Shown here: positions 45,691 through 57,639 of the stretch, piece by piece
Layout: every line of letters starts with the position of its first letter
Position numbering within the stretch: position 1 is the first letter of the stretch
DNA from: Benincasa hispida
Taxonomy: Eukaryota > Streptophyta > Magnoliopsida > Cucurbitales > Cucurbitaceae
Direction: 5' to 3'
DNA length: 64,000 nt
NCBI RefSeq assembly: GCF_009727055.1
Contig: NC_052354.1
Span: 52,932,960 to 52,996,959 of the forward strand
Program-made: the position numbers and the translations under genes
Notes under the pieces: model-generated
What the model was told of the DNA's origin: nothing
Seen by the model: the letters and a program-made list of their open reading frames with translations, nothing else
Databases searched by the model: none

Positions 45691-46092
45691 TAGGCAATTT
45701 AAAGAACAAAGAGGCTATCCCGGTGCAAGTAAGGGTACGTCTATTCCGATGCATGGTGCGTCAAAATAGATGTAAATGCTAGTTGGTGCGCAGGGAAAAA
45801 TTAACCAATCCCGACGCAACAGTTCGTTGAGTAAGATAATATCTTGACGCATAAAGGAATCCATGTAAAATAATTTTTTCGACGCATTATGAACGTTGGG
45901 AATCCTAATAGCTTACCCAATGCATCAAACATTGGAAATGCATGATATATCTCGACAGAATCAAATTGTCGTCATGAAAAGCTATCACGATGGTGGTTTC
46001 TTGATATTCATGCCAATGCAACGTTTGCATCGGTATAGATTTTCCCGACGTTTTTGGAGGTTTATATCGATGCAATGTTTCTCCTTGTAGTA
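45690..46092 (+). repeat. CACTA right subterminal repeat region
   Basis: ATCCCGGTGCAA, ATTCCGATGCATGG, ATCCCGACGCAAC, TCTTGACGCAT, TTCGACGCATTA and TTCCCGACGTT follow each other up to the terminus. These are variants of the words in the left subterminal region. A 65-codon frame at 45896-46090 is a chance translation of this array. Confidence 0.65.
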
Positions 46093-46606
46093 TATATAAT
46101 ATAAAAGCACTTTTTTTTTAATCCAATTTTGTATTTGGAATCATTTTCAATTCTTAATTGCTCAAAATTTAGAGGCATCTCCCTAAGTTTTACAATTAAA
46201 CTTAAACAGCTTTTAAACAGGTAAAAAAATGTTCTTAATAAATTTATTCCTTATGTAGATCCCATTGGATATCTGATATCGCCTCCTCCTATTTGTAAAA
46301 TTAATGTATATTTATAGGGTGTATATATAATTACATAATATATACATATTTATTTGTAAAATTAATATATATATTAAAAAATAAAAAATAATCGGGATCA
46401 GGGAGGGGCGGGGACCTGGTTATAATTGGGGGTTTGACCCCATCTCCAATCAAATCGGAGAGACACTTACTGACCCTACAACATTTGAGTGTTAAAAAAA
46501 CTCATAGAAAATTAATTTCTTAATAGGTAATTGTTTGTTGCTATCGTGATTTGCTCTAGGAGTGTATTGTATAAAAGAAATTGGAGAAATAAGTTCCAAG
46601 TATAAG
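46093..46606. other. AT-rich intergenic DNA
   Basis: A fragment of the GGGGCGGGGACC-type repeat lies at 46390-46460. Otherwise nothing is recognised. Confidence 0.4.
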
Positions 46607-48136
46607 TGATGCGTTTATACTTTGATGCATTTAAGTAATTGTAACGCATTGGGGTGTCAGATATATGCAACAGAACGCACACAACTCCTAATGACGTTCA
46701 AGTTTTCCTAAACCAGATCCAAGTATAAATCTAATTTAGGTTCCTGGTAAGTCCAGGGTCGAACTCAGGGATTTAGTTAACCAAACGCAGCCTTGCATCG
46801 TATCTCCTGTAGGGGTTTTCCTAAATAAATGTGAGAAATGTGTTATTTACCCTAAATTCCTGTGCTTGTGCAAGAGATGCAAAAGAGTTGAGTAGTTAGT
46901 GATGGATCATGTGAGAATGGAGTTTAATGTAAGTGGATGCGTCGGTCTAAGACGAGTGTTACACAACTAGGATGTGATGTGAATGAGATGGGATGGTTTG
47001 CTTATCTTTTGTTTATGCGTCAGACTTCATTCAACATTTCTCAATGCGAATAACATACGAAGTCTATCTCTAGGATGAATGCGTCTAATACAAAATGCAA
47101 TAGACACAGTAAGTCTATCTCTAGCTGTACTAGGCGTTCTACTTGATGCAGCTTAGTTATTCTTTCGAACAATCTAAGTTAAAGATGCTTTTACCAATTT
47201 GTCAAGTTGGCTTGAGCTTTAGAATGAAATTGTGCATAAAATATTAATGCATTCAACATAAACAAGAAATAAACAAGGGTAAGTATGATGGATCAAACAT
47301 ATGAATTTTATAAAAAAACAGAGAGTCTTTACAAAAGCAATATTTAATCAAATGGAATGAAAGTGATAAATGAGAAGAAGGAAACTGAGTCAAGCCAAAG
47401 AATACAATCTCTTGTATTTCTTTGGCTCAATCTCGTTGTATACAATCACTTGTTTAGGAATTGGATGAAGGTTCTTTCTCAAGATTAGCTTCCTCCGCTC
47501 CCTGACCGGCGGTAATGGTGGTTCTTAACCCTTCTGATCATCTAGCACCAATAGCACAGCCTCTACAGAACTAGAATTATGACTAACAATATACAGAGAG
47601 TAAGGATCTTGATAATTTCCGAACTTCTTAACTCTGGAGGGACTTTTCATCTATTTATAGGCGTTGGTCACGTCCACTTGGTGAGATATAGGCAGCATTA
47701 AAGTCCCATGCCTAGTCAGCATTAAAAGTCCATGCCCTGATTAGTCGTGTACTCTCGGAAGCTTTTCAGATGTCGCCTGTTGCGTGGAATCTTTTCAGAT
47801 GCCGCCTCCTACAGGTGCCCTTACTTGCAAGTGGTGATGTGGCACAATCAACCTGGAGCAAATAATCTTCTCTGTGTTGAACTCCCTCCGATGCATGGCC
47901 CATGCGTTAGAGCTTTTCCTATGGCACTTGTCTAATGCGCTAGGTTAATGCTTACATTGAAATCTTGCAATATCAATGCGTTAGTGTCACGATATTTAGT
48001 AATAAAACTTCTTTTGCATGAGTTTTGCTAATGTTTGAATAAATCCATGCGTTTCTTCTAAAAAATGAGGAGAATCTATAACCTTAGTTGTTCTAACTTA
48101 ATAGCAAAAATAAACTTATATTTCTACAAGTTATCA
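46607..48136 (-). mobile_element. LTR, probably solo, Ty3/gypsy-like
   Basis: On the minus strand it starts TGATAACTTGTAGAAATA and ends AACGCATCA, giving TG/CA termini and 1530 bp. A TATA box (CTATAAATAGATG) lies on the minus strand at 47660-47648. The phrase CCCTGAGTTCGACCCTGGAC near 46753-46772 is typical of the U5 end of plant gypsy LTRs. No internal domain follows on either side, which suggests a solo LTR. The five-base flanks (ATAAG and GTAAT) match only partly. Confidence 0.75.
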
Positions 48137-50310
48137 GTAATCATCATGGATTGAACCCTTAACCTCTTAACCATTTATTAAAAATTATGTTTTTTTTATT
48201 ACTAGTTAGTTAACTCAGGATGGTTTTTAGTTTTTTTCTTATTGTGGAAACATTTTTTATACAGAAAAATCGAAACTTAAGTTTTGAAATTGATAATATA
48301 CATTCATGTAAATTTATGTTTATGCTATTATTTATATTTTATCTTCTATTTATACTTTTGATTAGTAAACTTTGAAGTTATATTAACTATTTGGTCTGTA
48401 TTTCAAAAATATATAAAAGAGTTTTTGAACTATCAATTTAAGTCCCATAAATTATTTTATAGTTTTAGTTTTATGTATTTGACATAATATATGTATATAT
48501 TAATAAATATAAATAAATTTATTATAGTCAGTTTTATTTGAATTTGTCTTGTCTTATATATATATATATATATATTAAAATATTCAAAAATCTAATTAAC
48601 CAAAATTCAGGTTTTGAGCTCTATTAGATATAGATTAATATTTATATATTATATATCGATATATCGACTAATTTTTAAATTTTTTAATCTACTAGATTCT
48701 AATTGATACAAAGTTGAAAGTTTAGTATTATACACAATATTGAAAGCTTATGAACCTCTTGGATAATCCTGAAAATTCAAGAAATAAATTAGACAAAACT
48801 CCAAATTTAGGGACTAACTTGTAACTCTTCACATATTTTAAATTTAATGGTTCTCGAGATTAAAGGATTCAAATCTCTAACTTCTTATGGTCAAAAGTAT
48901 TTGTATGAACCATTTGATCTATGCTAAGGTTGGTCATCATTCATCGAAATGAACATAGTTTAACTAACGTAAAAATGTAATATCAACCGTAGAATAATCG
49001 AAGGTTGGATTCTCTTACCACTCATATTTTCAAACAAAAAGGAAAAAGAAAAGAAGTGAGTCACCATTGTTCCATTATACGACTAACTGATGAAGCACAA
49101 AATGATCAAACTTTTCAAAAGAACTTAACTTTATTCATAATTAATATGAATTTCAAATTCGAACAAAAAAGATTGTCATCGGTGGCTTTTTATTTTTATT
49201 TTTATTTTTCGTGAGATTTATTTTTATGATGCTTCAAAAAAAAAAAAAAGATTTAAGTTATAAATTTTTAAAATAGACTAAATTAAATTATTCATTCATA
49301 AATATTTCAAAACTACTATTAAAATATAAATCTTTTACAATTGCATATGAAAATTCAAGACTTCCAACAACGGGACAATAACTTAGAAAGAAAATTCAAT
49401 TGTCACATAAGTTCGAGTCATTATCATACTATTTTTCATATCTCAAAGTTCATTTGAAATATCAAAAGGATTTTTACTTCAACAGTGATTTTCAAACGAT
49501 TTTGAAATTATATAAAGTTTAGGTTAAAACAAATAAATGAAATGATGGGATCTACTAAAATAAGAGAATGAAAATGACCTTTTCCACTCTCCTTGAATAA
49601 CGAACCAACCAAAATAAAATAATTTTACAACTTGGACGTTCTTGGCGTAGAATTGTTCTTGAGAGCAACTTTTTGTTCCTGTTTCTTCTTAATAATAGAA
49701 TTGTTCTTTGATATTTTTAGAAAAAATGAATAAAAGGTAAATATACCTTTTTACCCTTTTTAATAAGTCAAAATATTTTTATCAATTATCAAAGTAAAGA
49801 TAGCTCAACTAGCATATGAATGTTTTCACGATCAAGAGATTTGTGATTTAGATCTCTTTGCCCCTATTGTTTTGAAAAAAAATTAAAATTATTATTATAT
49901 AATATTGGTGATATTTTGATGTTTATTTTACTATTAATTTTTTTTATATATATTTCATTAATTTTTTTAAGATATAATGGAAATATCGATTCATTTTTCA
50001 AGTAGATGTTGAGTCAGAGGTAAATTTTTCATAGGCACTTTTTATAGATCCAAATTAGTTAACAAAATGGCTATCCGAGATAGTGGTAGGATGCTTCATT
50101 CCCCTTCAATAGATCCATATTTGAATCCAAAATGTGGAAATATTGATGGACATGTCAATAAGTCCATGAAAATTTACTACCATGGATACTATTAATTTTT
50201 TTTTCTTTGAAAATTATCGAGATTTTCTAAAATTACATTTTTGTTTGAAGGATTTTTAAAAATTGAGAAATAAGGAAAATTATTTATTCAAAATAGAAAA
50301 ATTTTAATTT
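48137..50310. other. AT-rich DNA with tRNA-like remnants
   Basis: No gene is seen. tRNA-like SINE remnants lie at about 48855-48937 (minus strand), 48952-49018 and 49801-49863 (TAGCTCAACTAGCATATGAA, then a decayed B box). An (AT)n run lies at 48558-48575. Fragments of the 'attagatacaaaattgaaag' repeat occur at 48400-48790. Confidence 0.4.
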
Positions 50311-50313
50311 GTT

Positions 50314-50403
50314 CGATAGAGGTCAATAAAAGTTGATAGAAGTCTATCAATGATAGAAACCGATAGAAGATTATCACTGATAGATATTAATAGAAGTCTA
50401 TCA
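50314..50403. repeat. Palindromic TGATAGA/TCTATCA repeat patch
   Basis: TTGATAGAAGTCTATCAA at 50333-50350 is a perfect inverted repeat with a two-base centre. ATCAATGATAG, TTATCACTGATAGAT and AGAAGTCTATCAAT surround it. Within 90 bases there are at least six such words. I associate this type of repeat with cucurbit genomes. Confidence 0.7.
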
Positions 50404-50708
50404 ATTTTTTTTGCTATTTCTATAAATAGTTTGACATTTTTTTTATCTACGAAAATTTTTAAATTAATTTTAATTGAGAGATTTATTAAAAAGATGAGAG
50501 AGAGATAGGGTATTTACATTATTTGGAGGCAGAGAAAAAGCCAAAAAGAGAAGGTGACAAATATTAGTGTCTTTCACAAATCTCACTGTACTGTCGAAAA
50601 ATCCACGTCCTATGGGCCACCTTTACAACCCACATTTGAGGGCCCATTTCCATTCTCTGGCCCACATATATTTGGGCTCTTCCTTATTACAATCCCAACT
50701 TTTTTTTG

Positions 50709-50865
50709 AGAACAAATTGCAAAAATAACCTCAAATATGGTGTTTGAAGCAATTACACCCATAAATTTTCAACTGTAAAAATTAAACCCTCAAATACTAT
50801 GATAAATATAAAAAAAATTATACCCTCATTGTCTCATAAATGAGAAAATTAAAATATATTTTTGT
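50709..50865. mobile_element. Foldback MITE copy 3, left half
   Basis: AAATTGCAAAAATAACC runs on through ATTAAACCCTCAAATACT to TCTCATAAATGAGAAAATT. The reverse complement of 55165-55362 reads through the same words in the same order. The two halves are arms of one foldback element now 4.3 kb apart. Confidence 0.75.
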
Positions 50866-50984
50866 TTTACTCGATCTCTCTCTTATTTCTTTGAGAAAAA
50901 AACTTGCGTACTCCTTGGACTGCACCTATTACAGATAATTACCAAAATGAAAAATAGATGTATTTTGGTATAGACCACTGTAGA

Positions 50985-51433
50985 TATATTTCTGTGTCCA
51001 TAGATGTAGCCAATTAACAGTAAGTCGACTCTTCACGAATTATCATAACTATAGCGGGGTCAAATTACCATTTTACCCCTATAGTTACATCTAACTCCTT
51101 AAGTACCACTGATCACTCTAATGAACAAACAATTTATAACTATAAACTAACCCCCCGTGCTAATGAGAGGGTGATGTTTCATTGTTCAGGACTCGAAATC
51201 AGCTATTAAGGGAGCAATTAATCTACTTTCCCTAATGACAGGAAGAAGTGAATTTCATCTTGTGTAACTATGTTCCTAACTCTCTACCGAGACAAATCTC
51301 CAAAATGATAGGCTTATTGAGTCGACAAAACTGGCCACTCTCATCCATACAGATAAACAGATTGTCCTCATAGGCAGGAGTTCACAACTCACCTAGGATT
51401 AAGGTCAAGTCACCTATGATCATTCTAATGAAA
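50985..51433 (-). repeat. LTR family B, truncated copy 1
   Basis: Blocks TCTGTGTCCATAGATG, CTAACTCCTTAAGTACCACT, AAGTGAATTTCATCTTGTGT and GGCAGGAGTTCACAACTCAC recur in the same order at 52605-53050 and 58440-58890. The copy stops abruptly at AATGAAATGT, where the next LTR begins, so it was probably interrupted by that insertion. Confidence 0.7.
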
Positions 51434-53120
51434 TGTTAGTTTCTTTTGAAGGAATTGGTGAACACAGCGGAAGGGGATCAGTCCCAATGTTACAATTTTC
51501 ATAGAATCCCAATTTTACAAAAATAGAAAAATTATGCATTTCAATAAAATTTACAACATGCAAATTCATAGAAGATTTTAGGGATGAAGAACGCTTACCC
51601 TTGTAGCTAATCTTATTCGTGAATTCCCTCGATCTGATCACAAACACTTTGATCAGGACAAAACGATCTTCAAAATTGAAATCCCAAATGGCCACCACCA
51701 CAAATGAAATCTCTCATATTCTCTTAAGATTAAGAATTCAACATAAGTAGTGGGCTCTGCTTCTTTTGGGAGAGGGATAAAATTGAGAGGAGGAAGAAGA
51801 AGAAGTTTTCTTCTTTGTGAATTCCAACGAGAGAAAACCAGAGAGATTTTTCTGTCAAGCCAGAGGAAGAAGATGATTGAGCGTTTGTCAAAACTGAACC
51901 CCTCACGTTTTAGTTGAGAGAGAATTAAGGGGAGAGAGTTACAACTCTCTCCCTTTAATTAAATTAAATTAATATATATATATATAACAATAACTAACTT
52001 ATTACATATATATACTATATGTTATATCAAATATAGCACATAACCTATAGTTTTTATATTGTGTCAGATACAATATAACTCATAGTTTTATTTTCTCTCA
52101 ACGATGCATGATATTTAATATAAATCACCTTTATACTAAATTCAATTATATGAATCTCATCCATATAATTAATATTTCAATCATATTCAAATATTTAATC
52201 CCTCTCTATTATTTATGGTATTTAATATAAATAATATTTATATTAAATTTAATTATATGAAATTAATTCATATAATTAGTATTTGAATCATATTCAAATA
52301 TTTAATTCCTCTCAAAGTAAAATTTATATTATAATGTATCAAAAACATTATATTAATTATATCACATATAACTAATTTAATTAATTATATCATGTATAAT
52401 TAATTTCCTCGATTAATTTGAACAATTCAAATTAATCCAAAATTAATTTTCACTAATCCCTATTGAGCTATAGAGGGGACCTTGTGAACCTGTAGATTGA
52501 AGCTCCAATGGTACTTGGATAATTAATAACTCTTTAATTAAATCCAACATTCATTAACTACCGATCACTCCACTAAAGATCGACAGTTGTACTCTTCGCA
52601 CTACAAATATATTTATGTGTTTATTGAATATAACCAGTCAACATGACCCTTCACAAATTGCTCGTAAGTACCGTCGGGTGAAAATTACTATTTTACCTCT
52701 GTAGTTATATCTAACTCCTTAAGTACCACTGATCTCTCTAATGAACAATAAGTCATAGTCTAACTATGACCAAATCCCTCTCTTTGTGTGGCCACATTGT
52801 TCAAGTCTCAGAATCAACATTTAAGGGAGCAATTTATCTACTTACCCCGACATCAGGGAAGAAGTGAATTCCGTCTTGTGTAACTATGTTCCCAGATCCC
52901 CAATTAGACGAATTCCCAAAATTGTAGGCATATTGAGCCAACGATTTGGTCACTCTCATCCATGCAAATCAAAGGACCGCTTTCATAGGCAGGAGTTCAC
53001 AACTCACTTAGGATTCAGCTCATGTCACCTATGACCATCCTGGTGAAATGTAAGTCTCTACTATTAACGACGTGTAATCTCACAAAATCTTTACATGATC
53101 TTAAACAAACTCCTAAACAA
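51434..53120 (-). repeat. LTR family B, copy 2
   Basis: On the minus strand it ends in AAAAGAAACTAACA at 51434. Going rightwards it contains a polypyrimidine/polypurine-rich part (51780-51960), an AT-rich block of ATATGAATTCATATAATTAG-like repeats (52000-52400) and the conserved block at 52605-53050. The 5' end (TGTTAG expected) is not found, and similarity fades around 53110. No intact frame. Confidence 0.6.
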
Positions 53121-53179
53121 TTGCATGAAGAAAAAAAACACTTTAGTAAACAATACTTTAAAGTAAACTATTGTGATAC

Positions 53180-54120
53180 ATGTATTTACTCAAAGTTGTG
53201 ATTGTATGATTATCTATTTGTATATTGATGATATATTGATATTTGATACAAACATAGATGTCCTCACAATTTGAGATAAAAGATTTAGGTGGTGATGTGA
53301 TACTTGGTGTTAAAATAAGGAAAACGGAAAATGAAATTTATTTATATCAATCATTTATTGAAAAATTGTGAAGAGATTTGATTGCTTTGATGATGCTCCT
53401 GTAAGAACACCTTATGATACTAGTTTGAGTCTTAAGAAAAATAAGAAAGTTAGTGTTTTTTGATTTGAATGTGCAAAGATTATAGGAAATTTTATGTTTT
53501 TGATAAACTACTCTAGACCTGTTATTGTATATGTTATGCGAAGATTAAGTAGATATAGACATAATCCTGATAAATATTATTTGATTGGTCTTCATTGTTT
53601 ATCAAGGTATATTAAGGGTACAATAAATTATTGTTTGCATTTTAATAATTTTTTGCCATGTTAGAAGGGTAGAGTATGCAAAGTGGGTAACATAGAAGGA
53701 CGAAGTAAGCTCTAATGAATGTATATTCTTATTGGGTAGAGGAGCTATTTCATGGAAACTAGCAAAGTAAACTTATATAGCAAAGTCTACTATAGAGTCT
53801 AAATTTATTGCTATAGAATTAGTAGGACACCGAGTGGCTTAAAAGCCTACTGGGAATGTACCATTGTGGGAGCATCAATACCAATCTCTTTGCATTGTGA
53901 TTCATGTATTGCCATAGGAATTACCAAGAATAATGTGTATAATGGCAAAAGAAGCCATATACGCCTCAGACATGGAGCTGTGAAAAAAATTGTTGAAAGG
54001 AGGAATTATCTTATTGGAGTTTGTGAGGTTTGAGAGGAACTTGCGGATCCTCTAACCAAAGGCCTAACAAGTAGAATAATTCAAGAATCCTCAGTGTGCA
54101 TGAGACTCAAACCCATAAAA
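53180..54120 (+). pseudogene. Copia RT/RNase H remnant, second element
   Basis: Remnants of conserved copia blocks appear in order: a YIDDILIF-type catalytic box near 53222, CFDDAPVRTPYDTSL near 53383, FLINYSRPVI near 53507, SRYRHNPDKYY near 53550 and SWKLAK near 53750. Then come STIESKFIAIEL near 53797, SLHCDSCIAIGITKNNVYNG near 53890, RHIRLRHGAVKKIVERRN near 53957 and ADPLTKGLTS near 54045. Many stops and shifts interrupt it. It belongs to a different copia lineage from the one at 497-3565. Confidence 0.88.
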
Positions 54121-54717
54121 ATTCCATAATCCTTTCTTTGAGTGGTCCTAGTACAGTCTTAATGGGCTAAACCCTTAAAAGTTTCATAGCCTTTTCTTTG
54201 GGTGGTCCTGATATGGACTTGATGGATAATTATAAAATCTTCAAAGCTCAGTTTTTGAGTGGTTTGCCTTTGACAAATTTGATGAAGTTGGTCTTGGTAT
54301 GGACTAGATGTGAAGTCTTCATAGCTTAGTTTTTGAGTGGTCTATTGAGATAGACTTGATGAAGCAATAAATGTGAATGTGAAGGTGTGGACACCTTCTA
54401 TGAAAGTTTATAGGTCTCTTTTTAGAGCTTTCATGGTGACCCAAGGTTTATGTCATGGCCTTAATAGCAAGCTTTGTATTGCGGAATCAAGAAAATTTAA
54501 GGAGTAAAACGTGTTATGAGGGTCTCATACTAGAAATTCAAAAGACAACTCACTCTCTCAACAAAGTTATAGTTCTACTTCACTATGCATCAGTTCAAAT
54601 TTTAAGATATTGATGCTTAAGTTTGTTCTCATATCTTTGCTCAGAAAAACAAGTTATATAGAATGTTTTTTTTTTTTTTTTTTGTTTTCTTTCTATATCA
54701 GTCATTCGTGGGGATCT
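54121..54717 (+). other. 3' noncoding region of the second copia element
   Basis: This is a copia-type untranslated stretch between pol and the LTR. It contains degenerate direct repeats: CATAGCCTTTTCTTTGGGTG with CATAATCCTTTCTTTGAGTG, and CTTCATAGCTTAGTTTTTGAG with CTTCAAAGCTCAGTTTTTGAG. It ends with a short purine-rich CGTGGGGATC just before the LTR. Confidence 0.6.
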
Positions 54718-55157
54718 GTTGGAATGACTTTAGGTTTTTAGCCCATAGCAAAAGAAAAATGAAAAAGAAGTTAATTTTTAATACCCTTCTCTTTAATTAT
54801 TTTAATAATTTTACTACCGTTTATTTAGTTTAATCTCAGGAATTAATTAGTGAAAAAAATTAATTCTTCGAGTGTTTCTAAAACGGTTTTTATTTGATTC
54901 TTCAAATATTTTCCTTAAAAGTGCTCTTAATTTTGGAAAAAAGACATAGGAAATTTTGTCTATCTTCTTCATATATTTATTTTTACTCTAGATCTACTAT
55001 TTTTTGAGCATTTTTTCCATCGATTCCAACCCATTCTCCAATGAGTACAGATCGGGAGTTGTGTTAACCTTGGAGAGTAACCGACTTTGGCGATTTAGCA
55101 TCGAGGCCACGCCGATCTTACTTTCAAGGTATTGGGTTTATCCACGACACAATAATT
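54718..55157 (+). repeat. 3' LTR of the second copia element
   Basis: It starts TGTTGGAATGACTTTAGG after the purine-rich tract. The right end is placed near ATAATTGACA (about 55157), before the right half of the split foldback element begins. The end is approximate. Confidence 0.55.
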
Positions 55158-55164
55158 GACATTT

Positions 55165-55362
55165 GGTTCTAATAATAAATTGATTTAGTTTTCACATTTA
55201 TGAGATTGAGAGTGTGATTTTCACATTTACATAGTTTGAGGGTTTAACTTTTACACTTTTGAAAGTTGGAGGATTTGATTTTTATACTTGAAAGTTTAAT
55301 GGTGTAATTGTTATCACCATCATATTTCAGGGGGTGATTTTTACAATTTACCTTTCTTTTTA
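55165..55362. mobile_element. Foldback MITE copy 3, right half
   Basis: ACATTTATGAGATTGAGAG runs through AGTTTGAGGGTTTAACTTTT to CAGGGGGTGATTTTTACAAT. It is the mirror image of 50709-50865. The split shows that everything between 50866 and about 55160 arrived later. Confidence 0.75.
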
Positions 55363-55745
55363 AATAACAATACAAAATTAAAGTGATTTTTTTTGTTGTT
55401 AAATTACGTGTTTATTCCATCAACTTTACAGTTTGTATCTATTTTGTCCTTACACTCTAAAAAGTATCTATAAGTTTGTGTAGAATAAGTTATATGAATT
55501 TCCATCTATTATACACCTTTTAATATCAACTGATGTATTAGACATAAAATTAAAAGTTTAAAGTCTTATTATATATATATATTTTTAAAAATGTTAAATT
55601 ACACAGACCACCTAATTTATGGTAGGTTTTGATTATACCCTTAAATTTTGAAATGTTTCATTTTTAAAATTTCAAAAATATATTTTATGTTAAAATAAAG
55701 GAGGAAAAATGACACGTGTTTTGTTTAGAATGACATGGTAGTTAA
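55363..55745. other. AT-rich DNA before the LTR pair
   Basis: It contains a fragment of the 'tattagacataaaattaaaag' dispersed repeat (55400-55580) and no gene. Confidence 0.4.
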
Positions 55746-57567
55746 TGTTGAAATTATTGGGTTGTATGTCCTAAAACTCGTAGTTTGTAATGTTAAACAT
55801 ATTCTATTATCAATAAAGATGTTATTGCCGCTTATTCAATAATGCGAATTGCACTTGTAAAGTCTAAATCTAATAAACTAAAAATCCACGATTATTATAT
55901 GAATACATGAACTTTATGTGGAGACATAAGAGTGGATCAAGTTCAAAAAATAGCCAAAATGGTCTATAGTATACAAATAAGGCTGGTTACTTTATTCTGG
56001 TAACACTATCGGATGCGGCCCACTTTGTAGTTGTTACAATTTGTTGTAAAGTGCTATAAACGAAGTGATCCTGATTCATTCATGTATTGACATGAAGAGC
56101 AGGGATGTTCTATGCAATGAGTTTGCATAAGATCGGAACAAGAATTAAGTCACTCTTACTTTATATACTGTTTTAAGACTGACTATTTCAAAGCGATGAC
56201 CTAGGTAACTTGACTTTAATCCTGAGCTAACTATGAACTCATATTTATTCGGGATTATCCTTAGATTTGTATGGGTGAGGGTTGGCTCAACAGCGCTGGC
56301 TTAATAATCCTCGCATTTTAGGGGTAAGACTAGACAATTAACTAAGAACATAGGGTGCAAGACGAAATTCACTCCTACCCACTTTTAGGGATAGTAGAGA
56401 GGTTGTTCCCTTAAGTGCTGACTCCGGATCTTGAACAAGGGGCCCCACCCTCTCATTGACATGAGAGGGACTCGGTTTAGTGATTGGATCACAAATCAAT
56501 TGTTCATTAGAGGATCAATGGGACTTAAAGTGCAAGATGTAATCTCGGGGGTAAAACAGTTTATGACCCAACCATTATTACGAACAACCAGTGAAGGGTT
56601 GACTTACTTATCATGGTTATATCAAATGGACACATTGTATATGTACAGTAAGCGGAGTGCAATTGCAGGCTATAGTGGACAGTTCTATTAGTTAAGGAAT
56701 GTTGATTAACTAAGTTAAAGAGTTTGACCGGTTAGTCTCGGATCGTTGGAGCCCATGATCTGTAGGTCATCGGGTCTTTTTGCTAGCTCACTACAGACAA
56801 AATTAAAGAACTAGGTGAAGTAAGAAATTAAAATGTTCAAATTTGGGCACTAGGAAAAATTGTATTTTATATGAGATATAATCTAAAATTAAATAATTAA
56901 TTTATTAATTATTTTTAGAGTATTCTTGAACATTAGCATGGAAGTGTTTTTTAAACTTGATTAATGTGATTAATCAAAGTTACGTGTCAAAAATAATTTA
57001 ATATGTGATATTAACTTTATTTTTAAATATTTTCTAAATTGTAAAAAAGTTTTTTTTTTCATAAAAGATTGATTTATTTATTTTTGAAATTTGTTAGTGG
57101 AAAAATCCAATTGTTGGATTTTTTTCACTAAGTGGACTTTGAAGTGGCACTTCCCAAGCTTGACACCTAAAGATTACATGCTAGTGGATTTTGAGGTAGA
57201 AGACATGTAAAATAGGATTTTGCATGAAATTTGTCTTTAAATAGTTTTGTTTTCCAAATGTGTAAAAACTAATGTTTCTTTGATTTTTCACTTGACTCTT
57301 CCACCAAAATCTTTTTACTCTTTACTTTTCTAGATTGAAATTTCCTTGTCTTCACTAACAAAACGGTCCCACCCCCGTATTCTTCAATCGGAGAATAGCA
57401 AGGATTTACCGTTGTTGGTATCGATCAAGCATGGAGATGAAGATTGCAGTGGATTCTAAAAGGGTTGTATTTTCTAACTGTTTATGCATGCTTATTCTTA
57501 GTTTTATGTAATTCTAATGTTATCGATCCTTGCTTCCGTTGTGCATGCAGTTCTTTATGTTCCAACA
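55746..57567 (+). mobile_element. LTR family B, plus-strand copy (probably solo)
   Basis: It begins TGTTGAAATTATTGGGTTGT and ends TTATGTTCCAACA, so the termini are near-inverted TGTTGRAA and TTCCAACA; the length is 1822 bp. It shares CCTAAAACTCGTAGTTTGTA, the GTAAAGTGCTATAAACGA-type block and the CCTGAGCTAACTATGAACTC block with the minus-strand copy at 57640-59314. No primer-binding site or gag follows at 57568. Five-base flanks (GTTAA and GAAAT) do not match. Confidence 0.75.
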
Positions 57568-57639
57568 GAAATATTAGAAGGCATATGTAATATTATCTAC
57601 AATAAAATAGAAGATTAAGATCGTACGTAAATCTAAAAT
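57568..57639. other. 72-bp spacer between two inverted LTRs
   Basis: AT-rich sequence without a recognisable motif. It separates the 3' ends of the plus-strand and minus-strand LTRs. Confidence 0.5.

Larger units (their letters stand above)
39887..46092 (+). mobile_element. CACTA (En/Spm) transposon, nearly complete
   Basis: The left end reads CGTTACAAGAATGG, a two-base variant of CACTACAAGAA. The right end reads CTCCTTGTAGTA, whose reverse complement is close to CACTACAAGGAG. The flanking three bases are TAT on both sides (39884-39886 and 46093-46095), as expected for a CACTA target duplication. Subterminal regions are full of short GTCGGGAT / GACGCA repeats in both orientations. Inside, in the same orientation, lie a spliced leader, a TNP2-type transposase and a Transposase_24-type gene. 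Both genes are broken, so the copy is dead, but the architecture is complete. Confidence 0.88.

Noticed and set aside
47747..47935. 62-codon plus-strand frame
   Set aside because: It lies antisense inside the gypsy-like LTR; chance frame.
50314..50403. CRISPR array
   Set aside because: The words are short overlapping palindromes without regular repeats and unique spacers.
56431..56691. 86-codon plus-strand frame
   Set aside because: It lies inside an LTR whose other copies do not keep this frame open; no motif.
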